A DNA stretch of 64,000 nt, from positions 1 to 64,000 of the forward strand of contig JAVVPO010000003.1 of assembly GCA_036655715.1 (NCBI GenBank), written 5' to 3'. The stretch is from JAVVPO01 sp036655715 (GTDB lineage: Bacteria; Bacillota; Clostridia; Lachnospirales; Cellulosilyticaceae). Both the position numbers and the translations under genes were made by a program. Of the stretch, positions 1-8,236 are shown piece by piece (position 1 is the stretch's first letter; each line of letters starts with the position of its first letter). The notes below the pieces were generated by a model. The model saw only the letters and a program-made list of their open reading frames with translations. It ran no database searches and was not told the origin of the DNA.

Positions 1-102
1 AATTAAGTCAATACTTTCCTGACTCATAGATTCTATTAAATAAAAATATCTATTGCGCACATACTAATGAAGAAAATTCAATATAACTCAAGGAGGTTAT
101 TT

Positions 103-969
103 ATGCCATTTCCAACTTCTTTTCCCCCACAACATCAAAGTAAACAACCAGGTCTAGAATCTGTTATGAATCCATTACCTATCTTTGATGATGCCTGTCA
201 TGTCAAATCTGGTGACCTGCTTCAAGATAAAGTAGCTATTATCACAGGTGGTGATAGTGGTATTGGACGAGCTGTAGCTATTGCATTTGCTAAACAAGGT
301 GCACATGTTGTTATTGCTTATTATAACGAATCAGAAGATGCTAGCACTACAAAATCTGCTGTAGAAGCCTTAGGTAGACAATGCTTATCTATTGAACTTG
401 ATATTTCTATAGAAGCAAATTGTAAGCAAATTATTAATCAGACCATCAATCACTTTGGTAAAATAGATATTCTAGTCAATAACTCTGCTGTTCAAATCGA
501 AGCCAAAAATTTTGAGCAAATTACTTCTGAACAATTTGACAAAACCTTTAAAACTAATGTTTATGGGGCATTCCACATGACTCAAGCTGTACTGCCACAT
601 CTTAAATCCGGTGCCAGTATCATTAACACTACATCCGTTGTAGCCTACCATGGCCATGATACCCTCATAGATTATTCTATGACTAAAGGAGCCCTTGTAG
701 CCTTCACACGTTCTCTTTCCATGTCCCTAGCCAAATCTGGTTCAGGTATCAGAGTCAACGCTGTCGCTCCAGGACCAATCTGGACACCACTTATCCCATC
801 TACCTTTGATGAGCAAAAAGTCTCCCAGTTCGGTAAAAATACACCACTCGGTAGAGCCGGTCAACCAGTCGAATGCGCAGGAGCCTACGTCTTCCTAGCT
901 TCAGAAGCAGCCTCCTACATGACAGGCCAAACTATCCATATCAACGGCGGCGAAATCGTAAATGGCTAG
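103..969 (+). CDS. SDR family oxidoreductase, general-stress (YdaD/YhxC-like) type
   Basis: NAD(P)-dependent short-chain dehydrogenase/reductase, 288 aa. The Rossmann nucleotide motif TGGDSGIG begins near residue 48. The NNSA motif is near 127, catalytic Ser near 178, and Tyr191 and Lys195 form YxxxK. The N-terminal PQHQSKQPGLESVMNP segment before the fold is typical of the Bacillus YdaD/YhxC general-stress SDR branch, whose substrate is not known. I chose ATG 103 because AAGGAGG ends 6 bases upstream; an in-frame ATG at 67 has no ribosome-binding site. The gene stands alone and is followed by a bulged hairpin and T-run. The fold and enzyme class are certain, the substrate is not. Confidence 0.9.
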   Translation: MPFPTSFPPQHQSKQPGLESVMNPLPIFDDACHVKSGDLLQDKVAIITGGDSGIGRAVAIAFAKQGAHVVIAYYNESEDASTTKSAVEALGRQCLSIELDISIEANCKQIINQTINHFGKIDILVNNSAVQIEAKNFEQITSEQFDKTFKTNVYGAFHMTQAVLPHLKSGASIINTTSVVAYHGHDTLIDYSMTKGALVAFTRSLSMSLAKSGSGIRVNAVAPGPIWTPLIPSTFDEQKVSQFGKNTPLGRAGQPVECAGAYVFLASEAASYMTGQTIHINGGEIVNG

Positions 970-1030
970 TGTAACGATTTTTCATCCTTCCTTCTATAAT
1001 ATGCTAGATCTTCTGTAGACTGTGTGAGTG

Positions 1031-1070
1031 AGGGGGTAGGTATCCTTACCCTACTCCACGTTTTATTCTT
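1031..1070 (+). terminator. probable terminator of the SDR gene
   Basis: A G-rich arm (GGGGGTAGG) pairs imperfectly, with single-base bulges, with the TTACCCTACTCC arm. It is followed by TTTTATTCTTTT on the plus strand. The bulges lower confidence. Confidence 0.4.
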
Positions 1071-1102
1071 TTCTATATACTAGCTAGGGACTTCCATCGG
1101 CT

Positions 1103-1159
1103 ATTGAGGTGGATAGGTATCTGGAGGTTAGAAACTGTAAGATACCTATCCATCTCAAT
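1103..1159. repeat. 19-bp inverted repeat in the SDR/tkt spacer
   Basis: Arms 1103-1121 and 1141-1159 are complementary at 18 of 19 positions (the exception is one G·T pair), with a 19-base spacer. No T-run follows on either strand, so it does not look like a normal terminator. The rest of 970-1243 shows no gene. Confidence 0.6.
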
Positions 1160-1195
1160 TAGCCTCTCCTAGAACACCCCGCCTTTATATCCCCA

Positions 1196-1230
1196 CAAAA
1201 AAACGCCCCAAGCATCTCTGCTCAAAGCGT
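1196..1230 (-). terminator. intrinsic terminator of tkt
   Basis: On the minus strand an 11-bp stem (arms 1220-1230 and 1203-1213, several G·U pairs) with a 6-base loop is followed by seven T residues, 14 bases after the tkt stop. Confidence 0.85.
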
Positions 1231-1243
1231 CTCCCCTAAAATC

Positions 1244-3226
1244 CTATAAAATTTCTTTTGCTACTTTCACTACGTTTTCTACTGTAAATCCAAGCTTCTT
1301 GAAGATAATCTCAGCTGGTGCTGATTCCCCAAATGTATCTAAGGCAATAACTTTCCCTTCAAATCCAGTGTATTTGTGCCATCCAAATGAGCTTGACGCT
1401 TCTACGGCTACACGTTTCACTTTATTTGATGGAAGTACACTTTCCTTGTAAGCTTTGTCTTGTTTCTCAAAGACATCACTTGAAGGCATACTTACTACTG
1501 CTGCTTTGATACCTTCTTTTGCAAGTTCTTTAGCAGCGCCATCAATAAGTGCTGTTTCTGAACCTGTTGCAATAAGGATTACATCAGCATCTTTTGGAGC
1601 TACTTCTCCAATTACATAACCACCACGTTTTGCATCTGTTCCCGTAAGAGCAAGGTATGGTAAGTTTTGTCTTGAAAGAACGATAGATACTGGCTCATTT
1701 TTGCTATTTAATGCATACTCCCAAGCAGCTACTGTTTCTTTACCATCCGCAGGACGGAATGTAATCATGTTTGGCATACTGCGAAGCATCGCAAGTTGCT
1801 CAACTGGTTGGTGAGTTGGACCATCTTCACCTACACCAATACTATCATGTGTAAGCACGTAGGTTACTGGCAGTTTCATAAGTGCTGCAAGTCTCATTGA
1901 GTTTTTCATGTAATCACTGAATACGAAGAATGTAGAACAGAATGCTTTAAGTCCTCCGTGTACTGCAATACCATTAGCAATAGCTGCCATAGCATGCTCA
2001 CGAATACCAAAGTGAAGGTTCATACCACTGTAATCTTTGCTACTGAAATCACCTTTGTTATTCATATATGTTTTAGTAGATGGTGCAAGGTCTGCTGATC
2101 CACCCATCATGTTTGGTACTCTATCAGCCATTTTATTAATTACTTCAAATGATACTTGACGCGTTGCAAGAGCTTTTGCTGTATCTGTGTAATTATCATA
2201 TAAATCACTAAGATCTACAGTGCCATCTTCATACCATACTTGCCACTCTGATGCAAGTTCTGGATAAGCTGCCTCGTATCCTGTAAATAACTCATTCCAT
2301 GCTGCTTCTTTTGTAGCTGCTTCTGCTTTGAATGCTTCCATAGCGCTTACAACTTCTTCTTCTACAAAGAATGGTTGCTCATGATGTCCTAGGAACTCCC
2401 TTGTTGCTTTGATGTTATCTTCTCCAAGAGGTTCACCATGTGCTGATGCTTTTCCTTGTCTAGCTGGACAACCATATCCAATTTGAGTTTTGATTTCGAT
2501 GAAGTTTGGTTTACCATTTCCTGCTGTTTTAGCTGCTTCAATTGCTTTAGAAATAGCTACTGTATCATTACCATCTTCTACTAAGAATGTATTGAATCCT
2601 TGTGCATCAAATCTAGCTCTTACATTTTCAGTGAAAGCAATATCTGTATCCCCTTCGATAGTAATGTTGTTTGAATCGTAAAGTACGATAAGTTTTTCAA
2701 GAGCAAGTGTTCCTGCAAGTGATGCTGCTTCGTAAGAAATACCTTCCATAAGGCATCCATCTCCTACTAATGCATAAGTGTAATGATCAACTACAGGGAA
2801 TCCTTCTTTGTTGAAGTGGCTAGCTAAGTGAGCTTCTGCCATTGCCATACCTACTGCTGATGCAACACCTTGTCCAAGAGGACCCGTTGTTAATTCAACA
2901 CCTACTGTGTGGCCATACTCTGGGTGACCTGGAGTAAGACTTCCTTCTTGTCTGAAGTTTTGAAGGTCTTCTATTTGTAATCCGTAACCAAATAGGTGAA
3001 GTAATGAATATAAAAGTGATGACCCATGTCCTGCTGATAATACAAAACGGTCCCTATTTGTCCAGTTAGGGTTAGCTGGGTTATGGTTCATATGTTTTGC
3101 CCATACTGTGTAAGCCATTGGTGCACTTCCAAGTGGAAGCCCAGGATGCCCTGAATTTGCCTTTTGTACTGTTTCCGCTGCTAAGAGACGAATTGTATTA
3201 ATCGCTTTTTGATCTACTAAGTTCAT
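1244..3226 (-). CDS. tkt: transketolase
   Basis: Thiamine-diphosphate transketolase of the non-oxidative pentose phosphate pathway, moving two-carbon units between ketose and aldose phosphates in the cytosol. At 660 aa it is the normal full length. SGHPG (His27), AGHGS (His67) and the ThDP/metal motif GDGCLMEG (from residue 155) are present, as is the pyrimidine-domain FGIREH motif with its catalytic Glu. AAGGAGG precedes the ATG. It is a single-gene unit with its own promoter at 3282-3310 and its own terminator. Confidence 0.98.
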   Translation of the reverse strand: MNLVDQKAINTIRLLAAETVQKANSGHPGLPLGSAPMAYTVWAKHMNHNPANPNWTNRDRFVLSAGHGSSLLYSLLHLFGYGLQIEDLQNFRQEGSLTPGHPEYGHTVGVELTTGPLGQGVASAVGMAMAEAHLASHFNKEGFPVVDHYTYALVGDGCLMEGISYEAASLAGTLALEKLIVLYDSNNITIEGDTDIAFTENVRARFDAQGFNTFLVEDGNDTVAISKAIEAAKTAGNGKPNFIEIKTQIGYGCPARQGKASAHGEPLGEDNIKATREFLGHHEQPFFVEEEVVSAMEAFKAEAATKEAAWNELFTGYEAAYPELASEWQVWYEDGTVDLSDLYDNYTDTAKALATRQVSFEVINKMADRVPNMMGGSADLAPSTKTYMNNKGDFSSKDYSGMNLHFGIREHAMAAIANGIAVHGGLKAFCSTFFVFSDYMKNSMRLAALMKLPVTYVLTHDSIGVGEDGPTHQPVEQLAMLRSMPNMITFRPADGKETVAAWEYALNSKNEPVSIVLSRQNLPYLALTGTDAKRGGYVIGEVAPKDADVILIATGSETALIDGAAKELAKEGIKAAVVSMPSSDVFEKQDKAYKESVLPSNKVKRVAVEASSSFGWHKYTGFEGKVIALDTFGESAPAEIIFKKLGFTVENVVKVAKEIL

Positions 3227-3281
3227 TTAGATAGTCCTCCTTAAATACGTAGTGGTAACATTTTACCATCTATTTCACATT

Positions 3282-3310
3282 ATAATATGTTTTGTATCTC
3301 CTGTATACAA
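3282..3310 (-). promoter_or_regulatory. tkt promoter
   Basis: Minus strand: -35 TTGTAT (3305-3310), 17-bp spacer, -10 TATTAT (3282-3287), about 55 bases before the tkt start. Confidence 0.65.
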
Positions 3311-3367
3311 CCTTTATGTCGATTTGTGGGTTTATTAGATTATTATATGTCACTATAGTGCAAAATA

Positions 3368-3406
3368 TAAAAAAAGTAGGCATATACAAAATTTCATGCC
3401 TACTTT
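3368..3406 (-). terminator. intrinsic terminator of the ATP-grasp gene
   Basis: An 11-bp perfect stem (arms 3396-3406 and 3373-3383) is followed by a T-run on the minus strand, immediately after the stop at 3413. Confidence 0.85.
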
Positions 3407-3412
3407 CTTTAT

Positions 3413-4459
3413 TTATTCTGTTTCTTCACGGCCTTTAATGTAAATTTTTATTGGTGAATCTGTATCTTTATCTACTACATAAAGATGATACGGAAGCTTC
3501 ATACCCACTGGTAAGTCATCTTGCTTAGTAATAATCACCGTACTTGGCTTAAGAAGTGTTGGCTCTATAATCCCAATTCCACAAACCATATTGACATATT
3601 GTTCATACACTGACAAGTCAAAATAATGGAGTGTAGCAATATCCCCTATCGTAATACCTGGGCTTATATGCATAAATTCTAGTGATTTATTTTTCTTCAT
3701 GCCAAATTTCAAAGTAAATAAACCTTGTGTATCTATTTCTTTTATAAGTTTTTTGGCATATCTAGTAATCTTTTGATTAGCTGCTTTTGTAATATCTGCT
3801 GGTACATTGATATAATTAACATCTTCATCTTCTATCATTTCTTCTACTACAGGATAAGCACAGACTTTGCCATCTTGGTCTTTTAGAACGGTTATGCTAA
3901 GGATTTTATGATAGTCATTAATTTGCTCTATCAGCCACTCCTTGGCATCTTCATCTACTTCGTAGATGAAACTTTGTATATCACGCTCATTCAAGATATC
4001 TATAGACTCATACTTATCTTCATAGATTTGATAAAAAGTAAATGGTAAATGAATACTATTTAATTTCTCAAATACATCTTCTTTATTATTTTGATAGTAA
4101 TAATTAGGTACAGGAATCTCTAAACTCGTTGCTAAATTCAGTAGTTGCACTCGACTTTCTAACATTTCTATACCTTCTTTGTCTGGATACGTAGGTACTT
4201 CTATCTGGCGATATTTGCCACTAGTCGGTATCACACTCGTGGAAAACATAAGTGTATCCACTCTTAATATAAGTTTTTCTATGTTCTCTTTAGTAGACTC
4301 TGCTAAAATGTGCTGAGTTGCAAACTCTGCTGCTACATTACCTATCGTTTTATCTAGTAATAAGGTTTTAATCCCTTTTTTAGAGGCTTCTAAGCAAATT
4401 AATGCTGACGTAAGGTTCCCCCCTACTATGCCTAGTTTATTAATTGGATATTTCTTCAT
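3413..4459 (-). CDS. PurK-like ATP-grasp protein of unknown substrate
   Basis: 348 aa. The N-terminus (LGIVGGNLTSALICLEASKK) is a Rossmann-like pre-ATP-grasp fold as in N5-carboxyaminoimidazole ribonucleotide synthase. The C-terminal part (SLEFMHISPGITIGDIATLH, then VYEQYVNMVCG) aligns with the PurK stretch that normally reads NEIAPRPHNSGH...FEQH. The acidic metal-binding N-E-x-A-P is degraded to FMHISP, so PurK activity is doubtful. It is not next to other purine genes. The start is at 4459 because AAGGAGG lies 7 bases upstream of that ATG and overlaps the upstream in-frame ATG region. It forms a likely two-gene unit with the membrane protein upstream (31-bp gap). Confidence 0.6.
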   Translation of the reverse strand: MKKYPINKLGIVGGNLTSALICLEASKKGIKTLLLDKTIGNVAAEFATQHILAESTKENIEKLILRVDTLMFSTSVIPTSGKYRQIEVPTYPDKEGIEMLESRVQLLNLATSLEIPVPNYYYQNNKEDVFEKLNSIHLPFTFYQIYEDKYESIDILNERDIQSFIYEVDEDAKEWLIEQINDYHKILSITVLKDQDGKVCAYPVVEEMIEDEDVNYINVPADITKAANQKITRYAKKLIKEIDTQGLFTLKFGMKKNKSLEFMHISPGITIGDIATLHYFDLSVYEQYVNMVCGIGIIEPTLLKPSTVIITKQDDLPVGMKLPYHLYVVDKDTDSPIKIYIKGREETE

Positions 4460-4490
4460 TACAAGCCTCCTTGCTTTCATTTTATAACAC

Positions 4491-5138
4491 TTATTCTAAT
4501 ATATACTTCACCATATCTATAGCTGGCTCTACATTTTTAGGTGGATTCACAAGACAAAGTACAAGTTCTTCTCCCATGACTACTCCTTCTATTTTATCAA
4601 GTTTATCTACTTTAATACCAAAAACATGTTCTTTGCCATCTTCTTTACTCGTAAAAGTAAGTAGCTTATCTTCATATTGTTTAAGTACTTCTTCAAGTTC
4701 TGGTATCCTATCAAGTGCCATTAGAGCATCACTATTTTCTACTAATTGATACTTCTCAAACTTAGCTTCTCCTAAAATCATCAGGTCTACTTCTCTTACC
4801 ATCATCTTTAGGGCAAGAAGCTGCTCTGTAGCCATAGTAGATTGATCCATACTATTCCAGTTAACTGGCATGAATTGTATGTTTGCATCAAACTCTGTAT
4901 TGTATTTCTCTAGAGTTTGGTCAATAATTTCCTCATCCATACTAATTCCTCCCGATACAACTATATCTGTCGTATAAACTGGCATTGGTGGTTTATTAAT
5001 AATTACAACAACTTGCCATATTGCCAAAATCCCAAGGATTACCCCCACTATATGCCACCTGTAATAATCCCAGATATATTCTATTTTCTTTTTCCCCGCT
5101 AGTTCCTTAAATTTGTCTTTATTTGTCTTTTTGTTCAT
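4491..5138 (-). CDS. single-pass membrane protein with extracytoplasmic domain, unknown function
   Basis: 215 aa. A Lys-rich cytoplasmic head (residues 1-28) is followed by KIEYIWDYYRWH and one membrane helix (about 31-49), then about 165 residues predicted outside the membrane. There is no lipobox and I recognise no catalytic motif. The architecture looks like small Clostridia-specific anchored proteins, which is a family resemblance only. The gene sits directly upstream of the PurK-like gene and is probably cotranscribed with it. Confidence 0.7.
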   Translation of the reverse strand: MNKKTNKDKFKELAGKKKIEYIWDYYRWHIVGVILGILAIWQVVVIINKPPMPVYTTDIVVSGGISMDEEIIDQTLEKYNTEFDANIQFMPVNWNSMDQSTMATEQLLALKMMVREVDLMILGEAKFEKYQLVENSDALMALDRIPELEEVLKQYEDKLLTFTSKEDGKEHVFGIKVDKLDKIEGVVMGEELVLCLVNPPKNVEPAIDMVKYILE

Positions 5139-5342
5139 TTCAATCTCCTTCCTATATTAGATTGTATCAAATGGAATTTAGGATATCAACTAATTACCTC
5201 TTTTACTCTAAAATTTGCTATGATATACTTAGGAGAGGTTTATACTCTCATCATATCACATAGGTATAATTATATTATGTATTTGTGTAGTATTATTATA
5301 TTAGTTCGTCTATTAAAACTTTAAGGAGGATTGCTATATATT

Positions 5343-6158
5343 ATGAAATTTCTTTATAAGCTAGAAAGAAAATTTAGTAAGTACGCTATTCCAAATCTAA
5401 TGATGTATATTATTTTTGGACAAGCCATTATCTTTTTATTAAGTATGTTTAATCCTAATTTTTACTCTAACTTTATGTTTAGTTGGCCCCATATCCTACA
5501 GGGTGAGATTTGGAGACTTGTTACCTTTATTTTTATTCCTAGTAGTATGAGTCCTATATGGTTTATGATTACAGCTTTAGTTTACTACTCTATCGGCTCT
5601 AATCTAGAACGTACTTGGGGAACTTTTAATTTTAACTTCTATTATTTTATTAGTATTATCGGAACAATTATAGTAGCTGCGCTCTTCAATATCCCAGGAG
5701 CCATTGCAACCTATGTAAACTTATCACTCTTTTTATCCTTTGCAACATTGGTACCAGATGCAACATTCTATATTTACTTTGTCATTCCAGTTAAAGCTAA
5801 GTATATGTTAATCTTCTACTTTATTATTCTTGGCTCAGAAGCCTTTTCAGGAGGATTTAAATCATTTGCCCTTATCGCTGCATCATTACTTGGATACTTC
5901 TTCTTCTTCGGTCTTCCAGCACTTAAACGTGGCCGTATAAGGCAAAAAGCTGCTCCTGCTCAAAGAAACTTCCAGCAAGCACGCCGCGAAATTGAAAAAG
6001 GCTCAAAAGATCCAATTAAAGTCGCTTTCCACAAATGCACAGTATGCGGAAAAACAGAAGTCGACGATCCAGAAATGGACTTTAGATACTGCTCAAAATG
6101 CAACGGACATCACGAGTACTGTATGGATCACCTAAGAGACCATACTCATATAGAATAA
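5343..6158 (+). CDS. rhomboid-like membrane protein with C-terminal zinc ribbon (probable pseudoprotease)
   Basis: 271 aa with about six membrane helices (residues 17-195), then a charged linker and a C-terminal zinc ribbon (Cys232, Cys235, Cys250, Cys253; Cys260 nearby). GEIWRLVTF and NLERTWGTF are rhomboid signatures. The catalytic GxSG is replaced by NLSL (around Ser128), the histidine expected in helix six is absent (SFALIAASLLGY), and the loop-1 HxxxN motif is missing. So it is probably not a protease. AAGGAGG at 5323-5329 favours ATG 5343 (13-base gap) over TTG 5331, which lies only one base away. It is divergent from the gene at 5138. Confidence 0.75.
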   Translation: MKFLYKLERKFSKYAIPNLMMYIIFGQAIIFLLSMFNPNFYSNFMFSWPHILQGEIWRLVTFIFIPSSMSPIWFMITALVYYSIGSNLERTWGTFNFNFYYFISIIGTIIVAALFNIPGAIATYVNLSLFLSFATLVPDATFYIYFVIPVKAKYMLIFYFIILGSEAFSGGFKSFALIAASLLGYFFFFGLPALKRGRIRQKAAPAQRNFQQARREIEKGSKDPIKVAFHKCTVCGKTEVDDPEMDFRYCSKCNGHHEYCMDHLRDHTHIE

Positions 6159-6162
6159 AATC

Positions 6163-6208
6163 AAGAAGGACTCTAGCCACTTTAAAGCTATAGTCCTTCT
6201 TATTTTTT
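6163..6208 (+). terminator. intrinsic terminator after the rhomboid-like gene
   Basis: A 10-bp perfect outer stem (6163-6172 with 6192-6201) with a TAGC/GCTA inner extension is followed by ATTTTTTG. Confidence 0.85.
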
Positions 6209-6262
6209 GTATCTATCTTTCTATCTCTCTCACCTTGTATTTAAGTTTTTTTCAGCCTCTAC

Positions 6263-6838
6263 TTAAATCCCCCACCTCACACTCGCATTAGCCCCAATAT
6301 CCATTGCATTGGCCTCATCCGTATCAATATGCATCTCTAACGTAAAGCTTGGATGTACCCTCACTAGGATATTTTCTAACGTTCCTTTTCTCTCTCCCTC
6401 AAAAGTTACAGCTATTCTCTGATTATCTACCAATCCATATGCTTTAGCATCCTCATTTGACATATGAACGTGGCGTTTAGCCACAATACATCCTTCTTCA
6501 AGAGTTACTTCACCTTTAGGACCAATGAGCTTTACAGCTGCAGTCCCTGCTATATCTCCTGAATCCTTAAGCGGTGCATTTACCTTCAGAAACATTGCAT
6601 CTGTCTTAGAAATCTCTACCTGAGTAGCACTACGTAATGGTCCTAGAATTCTTACATTCTCTAGTATCCTTCCCTGATTTCCAACCACGTGCACCCTTTC
6701 CTTCGCAGCAAACTGCCCACCCATTAACTCTTTAATAGGATGAAGCTCCGCTCCCTCACCAAATAAAATTGTTAAATGCTCCTTAGTCACATGTAAATGT
6801 CTAGCCGATATCCCCACCGGAATAATCATCTGTTTCAT
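6263..6838 (-). CDS. pduL: phosphate propanoyltransferase (PduL-type phosphotransacylase)
   Basis: Transfers acyl groups between CoA and phosphate (propionyl or acetyl), linking acyl-CoA to ATP via an acyl kinase. 191 aa. Both zinc-binding histidine clusters are visible: ISARHLHVT near the N-terminus and AKRHVHMS in the second half. It lacks the extra N-terminal extension that targets PduL into microcompartments and no shell gene is nearby, so it is probably a cytosolic housekeeping phosphotransacylase. I start it at 6838 because GGAGG sits 8 bases upstream; an in-frame ATG at 6859 overlaps that site badly. Confidence 0.93.
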   Translation of the reverse strand: MKQMIIPVGISARHLHVTKEHLTILFGEGAELHPIKELMGGQFAAKERVHVVGNQGRILENVRILGPLRSATQVEISKTDAMFLKVNAPLKDSGDIAGTAAVKLIGPKGEVTLEEGCIVAKRHVHMSNEDAKAYGLVDNQRIAVTFEGERKGTLENILVRVHPSFTLEMHIDTDEANAMDIGANASVRWGI

Positions 6839-6951
6839 ATATTTACCTCCACTCATCATATTTTCTCACAGCTCTTACGCAAATCCATTATACAAGGTTA
6901 TTCCTTTTTTGCCTAGTTCTCTCACTTTTTCGCTCAATATTTTATATTTCC

Positions 6952-7350
6952 AACAAATTCAGACCAAATTCAGATAAACCAATGATTTTAACTAGTTTTC
7001 CAAGTACCGTCCAATTAGCTACTCCATATGCAGAAGAATTGCCTCTTGTGTGTCCTCCCAACCCTGATGCTTACACTGAAAAAAACCAGCCCGTTAGTGG
7101 TACACTTGGACATATACTCCAAATCTAGACTTTGTAGGTACAGACTCTTTCATTGTTCAGGCAAAGGGGTCTCCCAGTAGCTTTGCCTGAACAATGAAAT
7201 AACCGTATTTGTCGAATCATGTGCACCGCCTGTAATTAATGCAAGTAATCACTACTTGTTAGTTGGTGAATCATTCAATCCCATGACAGGAGTTACTGCT
7301 TTTGATTGTGCTAACAATAATATTACTACGGATATTATAATCACACATCT
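6952..7350 (+). pseudogene. frame-shifted remnant of a repeat-domain cell-surface protein
   Basis: Three consecutive stretches in three different plus-strand frames read like extracellular repeat modules. From 6982, ...PPNPDAYTEKNQPVSGTL resembles the start of a cadherin-like/VCBS-type repeat. From 7113, TYTPNLDFVGTDSFIVQA is the typical end of that repeat and runs to a stop at 7188-7190. From 7223, a segment containing VGESFNPMTGVTAFD and ITTDIIIT resembles a bacterial Ig-like (DUF5011/HYR-type) module. No start, signal peptide or anchor remains. I infer relics of a large surface protein gene, shortened and frame-shifted. Confidence 0.6.
7148..7199. repeat. perfect 19-bp inverted repeat inside the surface-protein remnant
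   Basis: Arms 7148-7166 and 7181-7199 are exactly complementary with a 14-base loop. The left arm is still readable as repeat-domain coding sequence (SFIVQAK), so the right arm looks like an inverted copy of it. No T-run follows. Confidence 0.7.
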
Positions 7351-7405
7351 TGAATGCAGAGGGAGAAAAAATTCTGTGCCCTTCTGCAACCTACTTAGAC
7401 TCTCA

Positions 7406-8221
7406 TCACGCTTTCCCCACCCTATCATTCACTAAAAACATCCCCTCATGCAATATCGGCATCACCATAATAACCACCAAAATACTTATCATGCCTCTCT
7501 GTGTCAAATACCCTAGCCCCGTAATTATGCTCCCATATAGCACAAGTATCATTCCCATCCTTCTTGATTTACTCCTGGGGTTTTGTCCAAAAGTAATATC
7601 CGCATACCCAAGCATCGCATACATGGGTATAAGACTTACCACACTTCCACCATATTGAAAGACCATAAGTGGTATAGGCCAGTACTTCTTTAGTACATAC
7701 CCAGATACAAGCCTTCCCTCTCTATACAAAGGTACTTCTCTACTATTTTCATGGCCATATGTTATCACTAACAAACCTTCTATAATATGTAATATACCTA
7801 TCAGAATAATCATCTCATCATAATGTAAATCAAGCCAAGTTAAATCTTTCTGAAATAATCTCCCTACAACCTGTACCCCATATGCAATAGGGATCACATA
7901 AGAAAAGCATCCCCATTTAGGATTAATAGTGACCAAGCCTATTGTGATAGGGATTAATATTAACATACCCTTGGTAATCGGAATACAAATACCAAGGGAT
8001 GTTAATACCAAACTCATTATTGCACCTATTATAACACCTCTAAATATATCCTTAATAGCGGTACGTTCTAATTGATTTCTATAAACTTTATCTTTAGTTT
8101 CTTTTGCTTCTCTTCTGTACATGACTATCATTAAAATAGCTAATACAATAAATATAGGGTCTGATACTATATAAACTATATTCATAGCTAATTTTAATAA
8201 TAGAGTCTGTACACTCCCCAT
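7406..8221 (-). CDS. MinJ-like polytopic membrane protein lacking the PDZ domain
   Basis: 271 aa, about 7-8 membrane helices. The gene lies just downstream of a Ctp protease and ftsEX, as MinJ (YvjD) does in Bacillus, and the membrane part looks like that family. MinJ-type proteins end in a cytoplasmic PDZ domain of roughly 100 residues; this one stops right after the last helix (MPILHEGMFLVNDRVGKA). Just beyond the stop, another minus-strand frame reads LQKGTE, a possible PDZ trace, and next to it lies surface-protein debris. The gene may therefore be 3'-truncated by rearrangement. It is preceded by AGGGGAG and starts 15 bp after the Ctp stop. Confidence 0.6.
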   Translation of the reverse strand: MGSVQTLLLKLAMNIVYIVSDPIFIVLAILMIVMYRREAKETKDKVYRNQLERTAIKDIFRGVIIGAIMSLVLTSLGICIPITKGMLILIPITIGLVTINPKWGCFSYVIPIAYGVQVVGRLFQKDLTWLDLHYDEMIILIGILHIIEGLLVITYGHENSREVPLYREGRLVSGYVLKKYWPIPLMVFQYGGSVVSLIPMYAMLGYADITFGQNPRSKSRRMGMILVLYGSIITGLGYLTQRGMISILVVIMVMPILHEGMFLVNDRVGKA

Positions 8222-8236
8222 ATATCTCCCCTTTAA

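Noticed and set aside
7350..7658. Plus-strand ORF of 102 codons over the MinJ-like gene end
   Set aside because: Antisense shadow of the minus-strand membrane gene; no RBS and no family resemblance.
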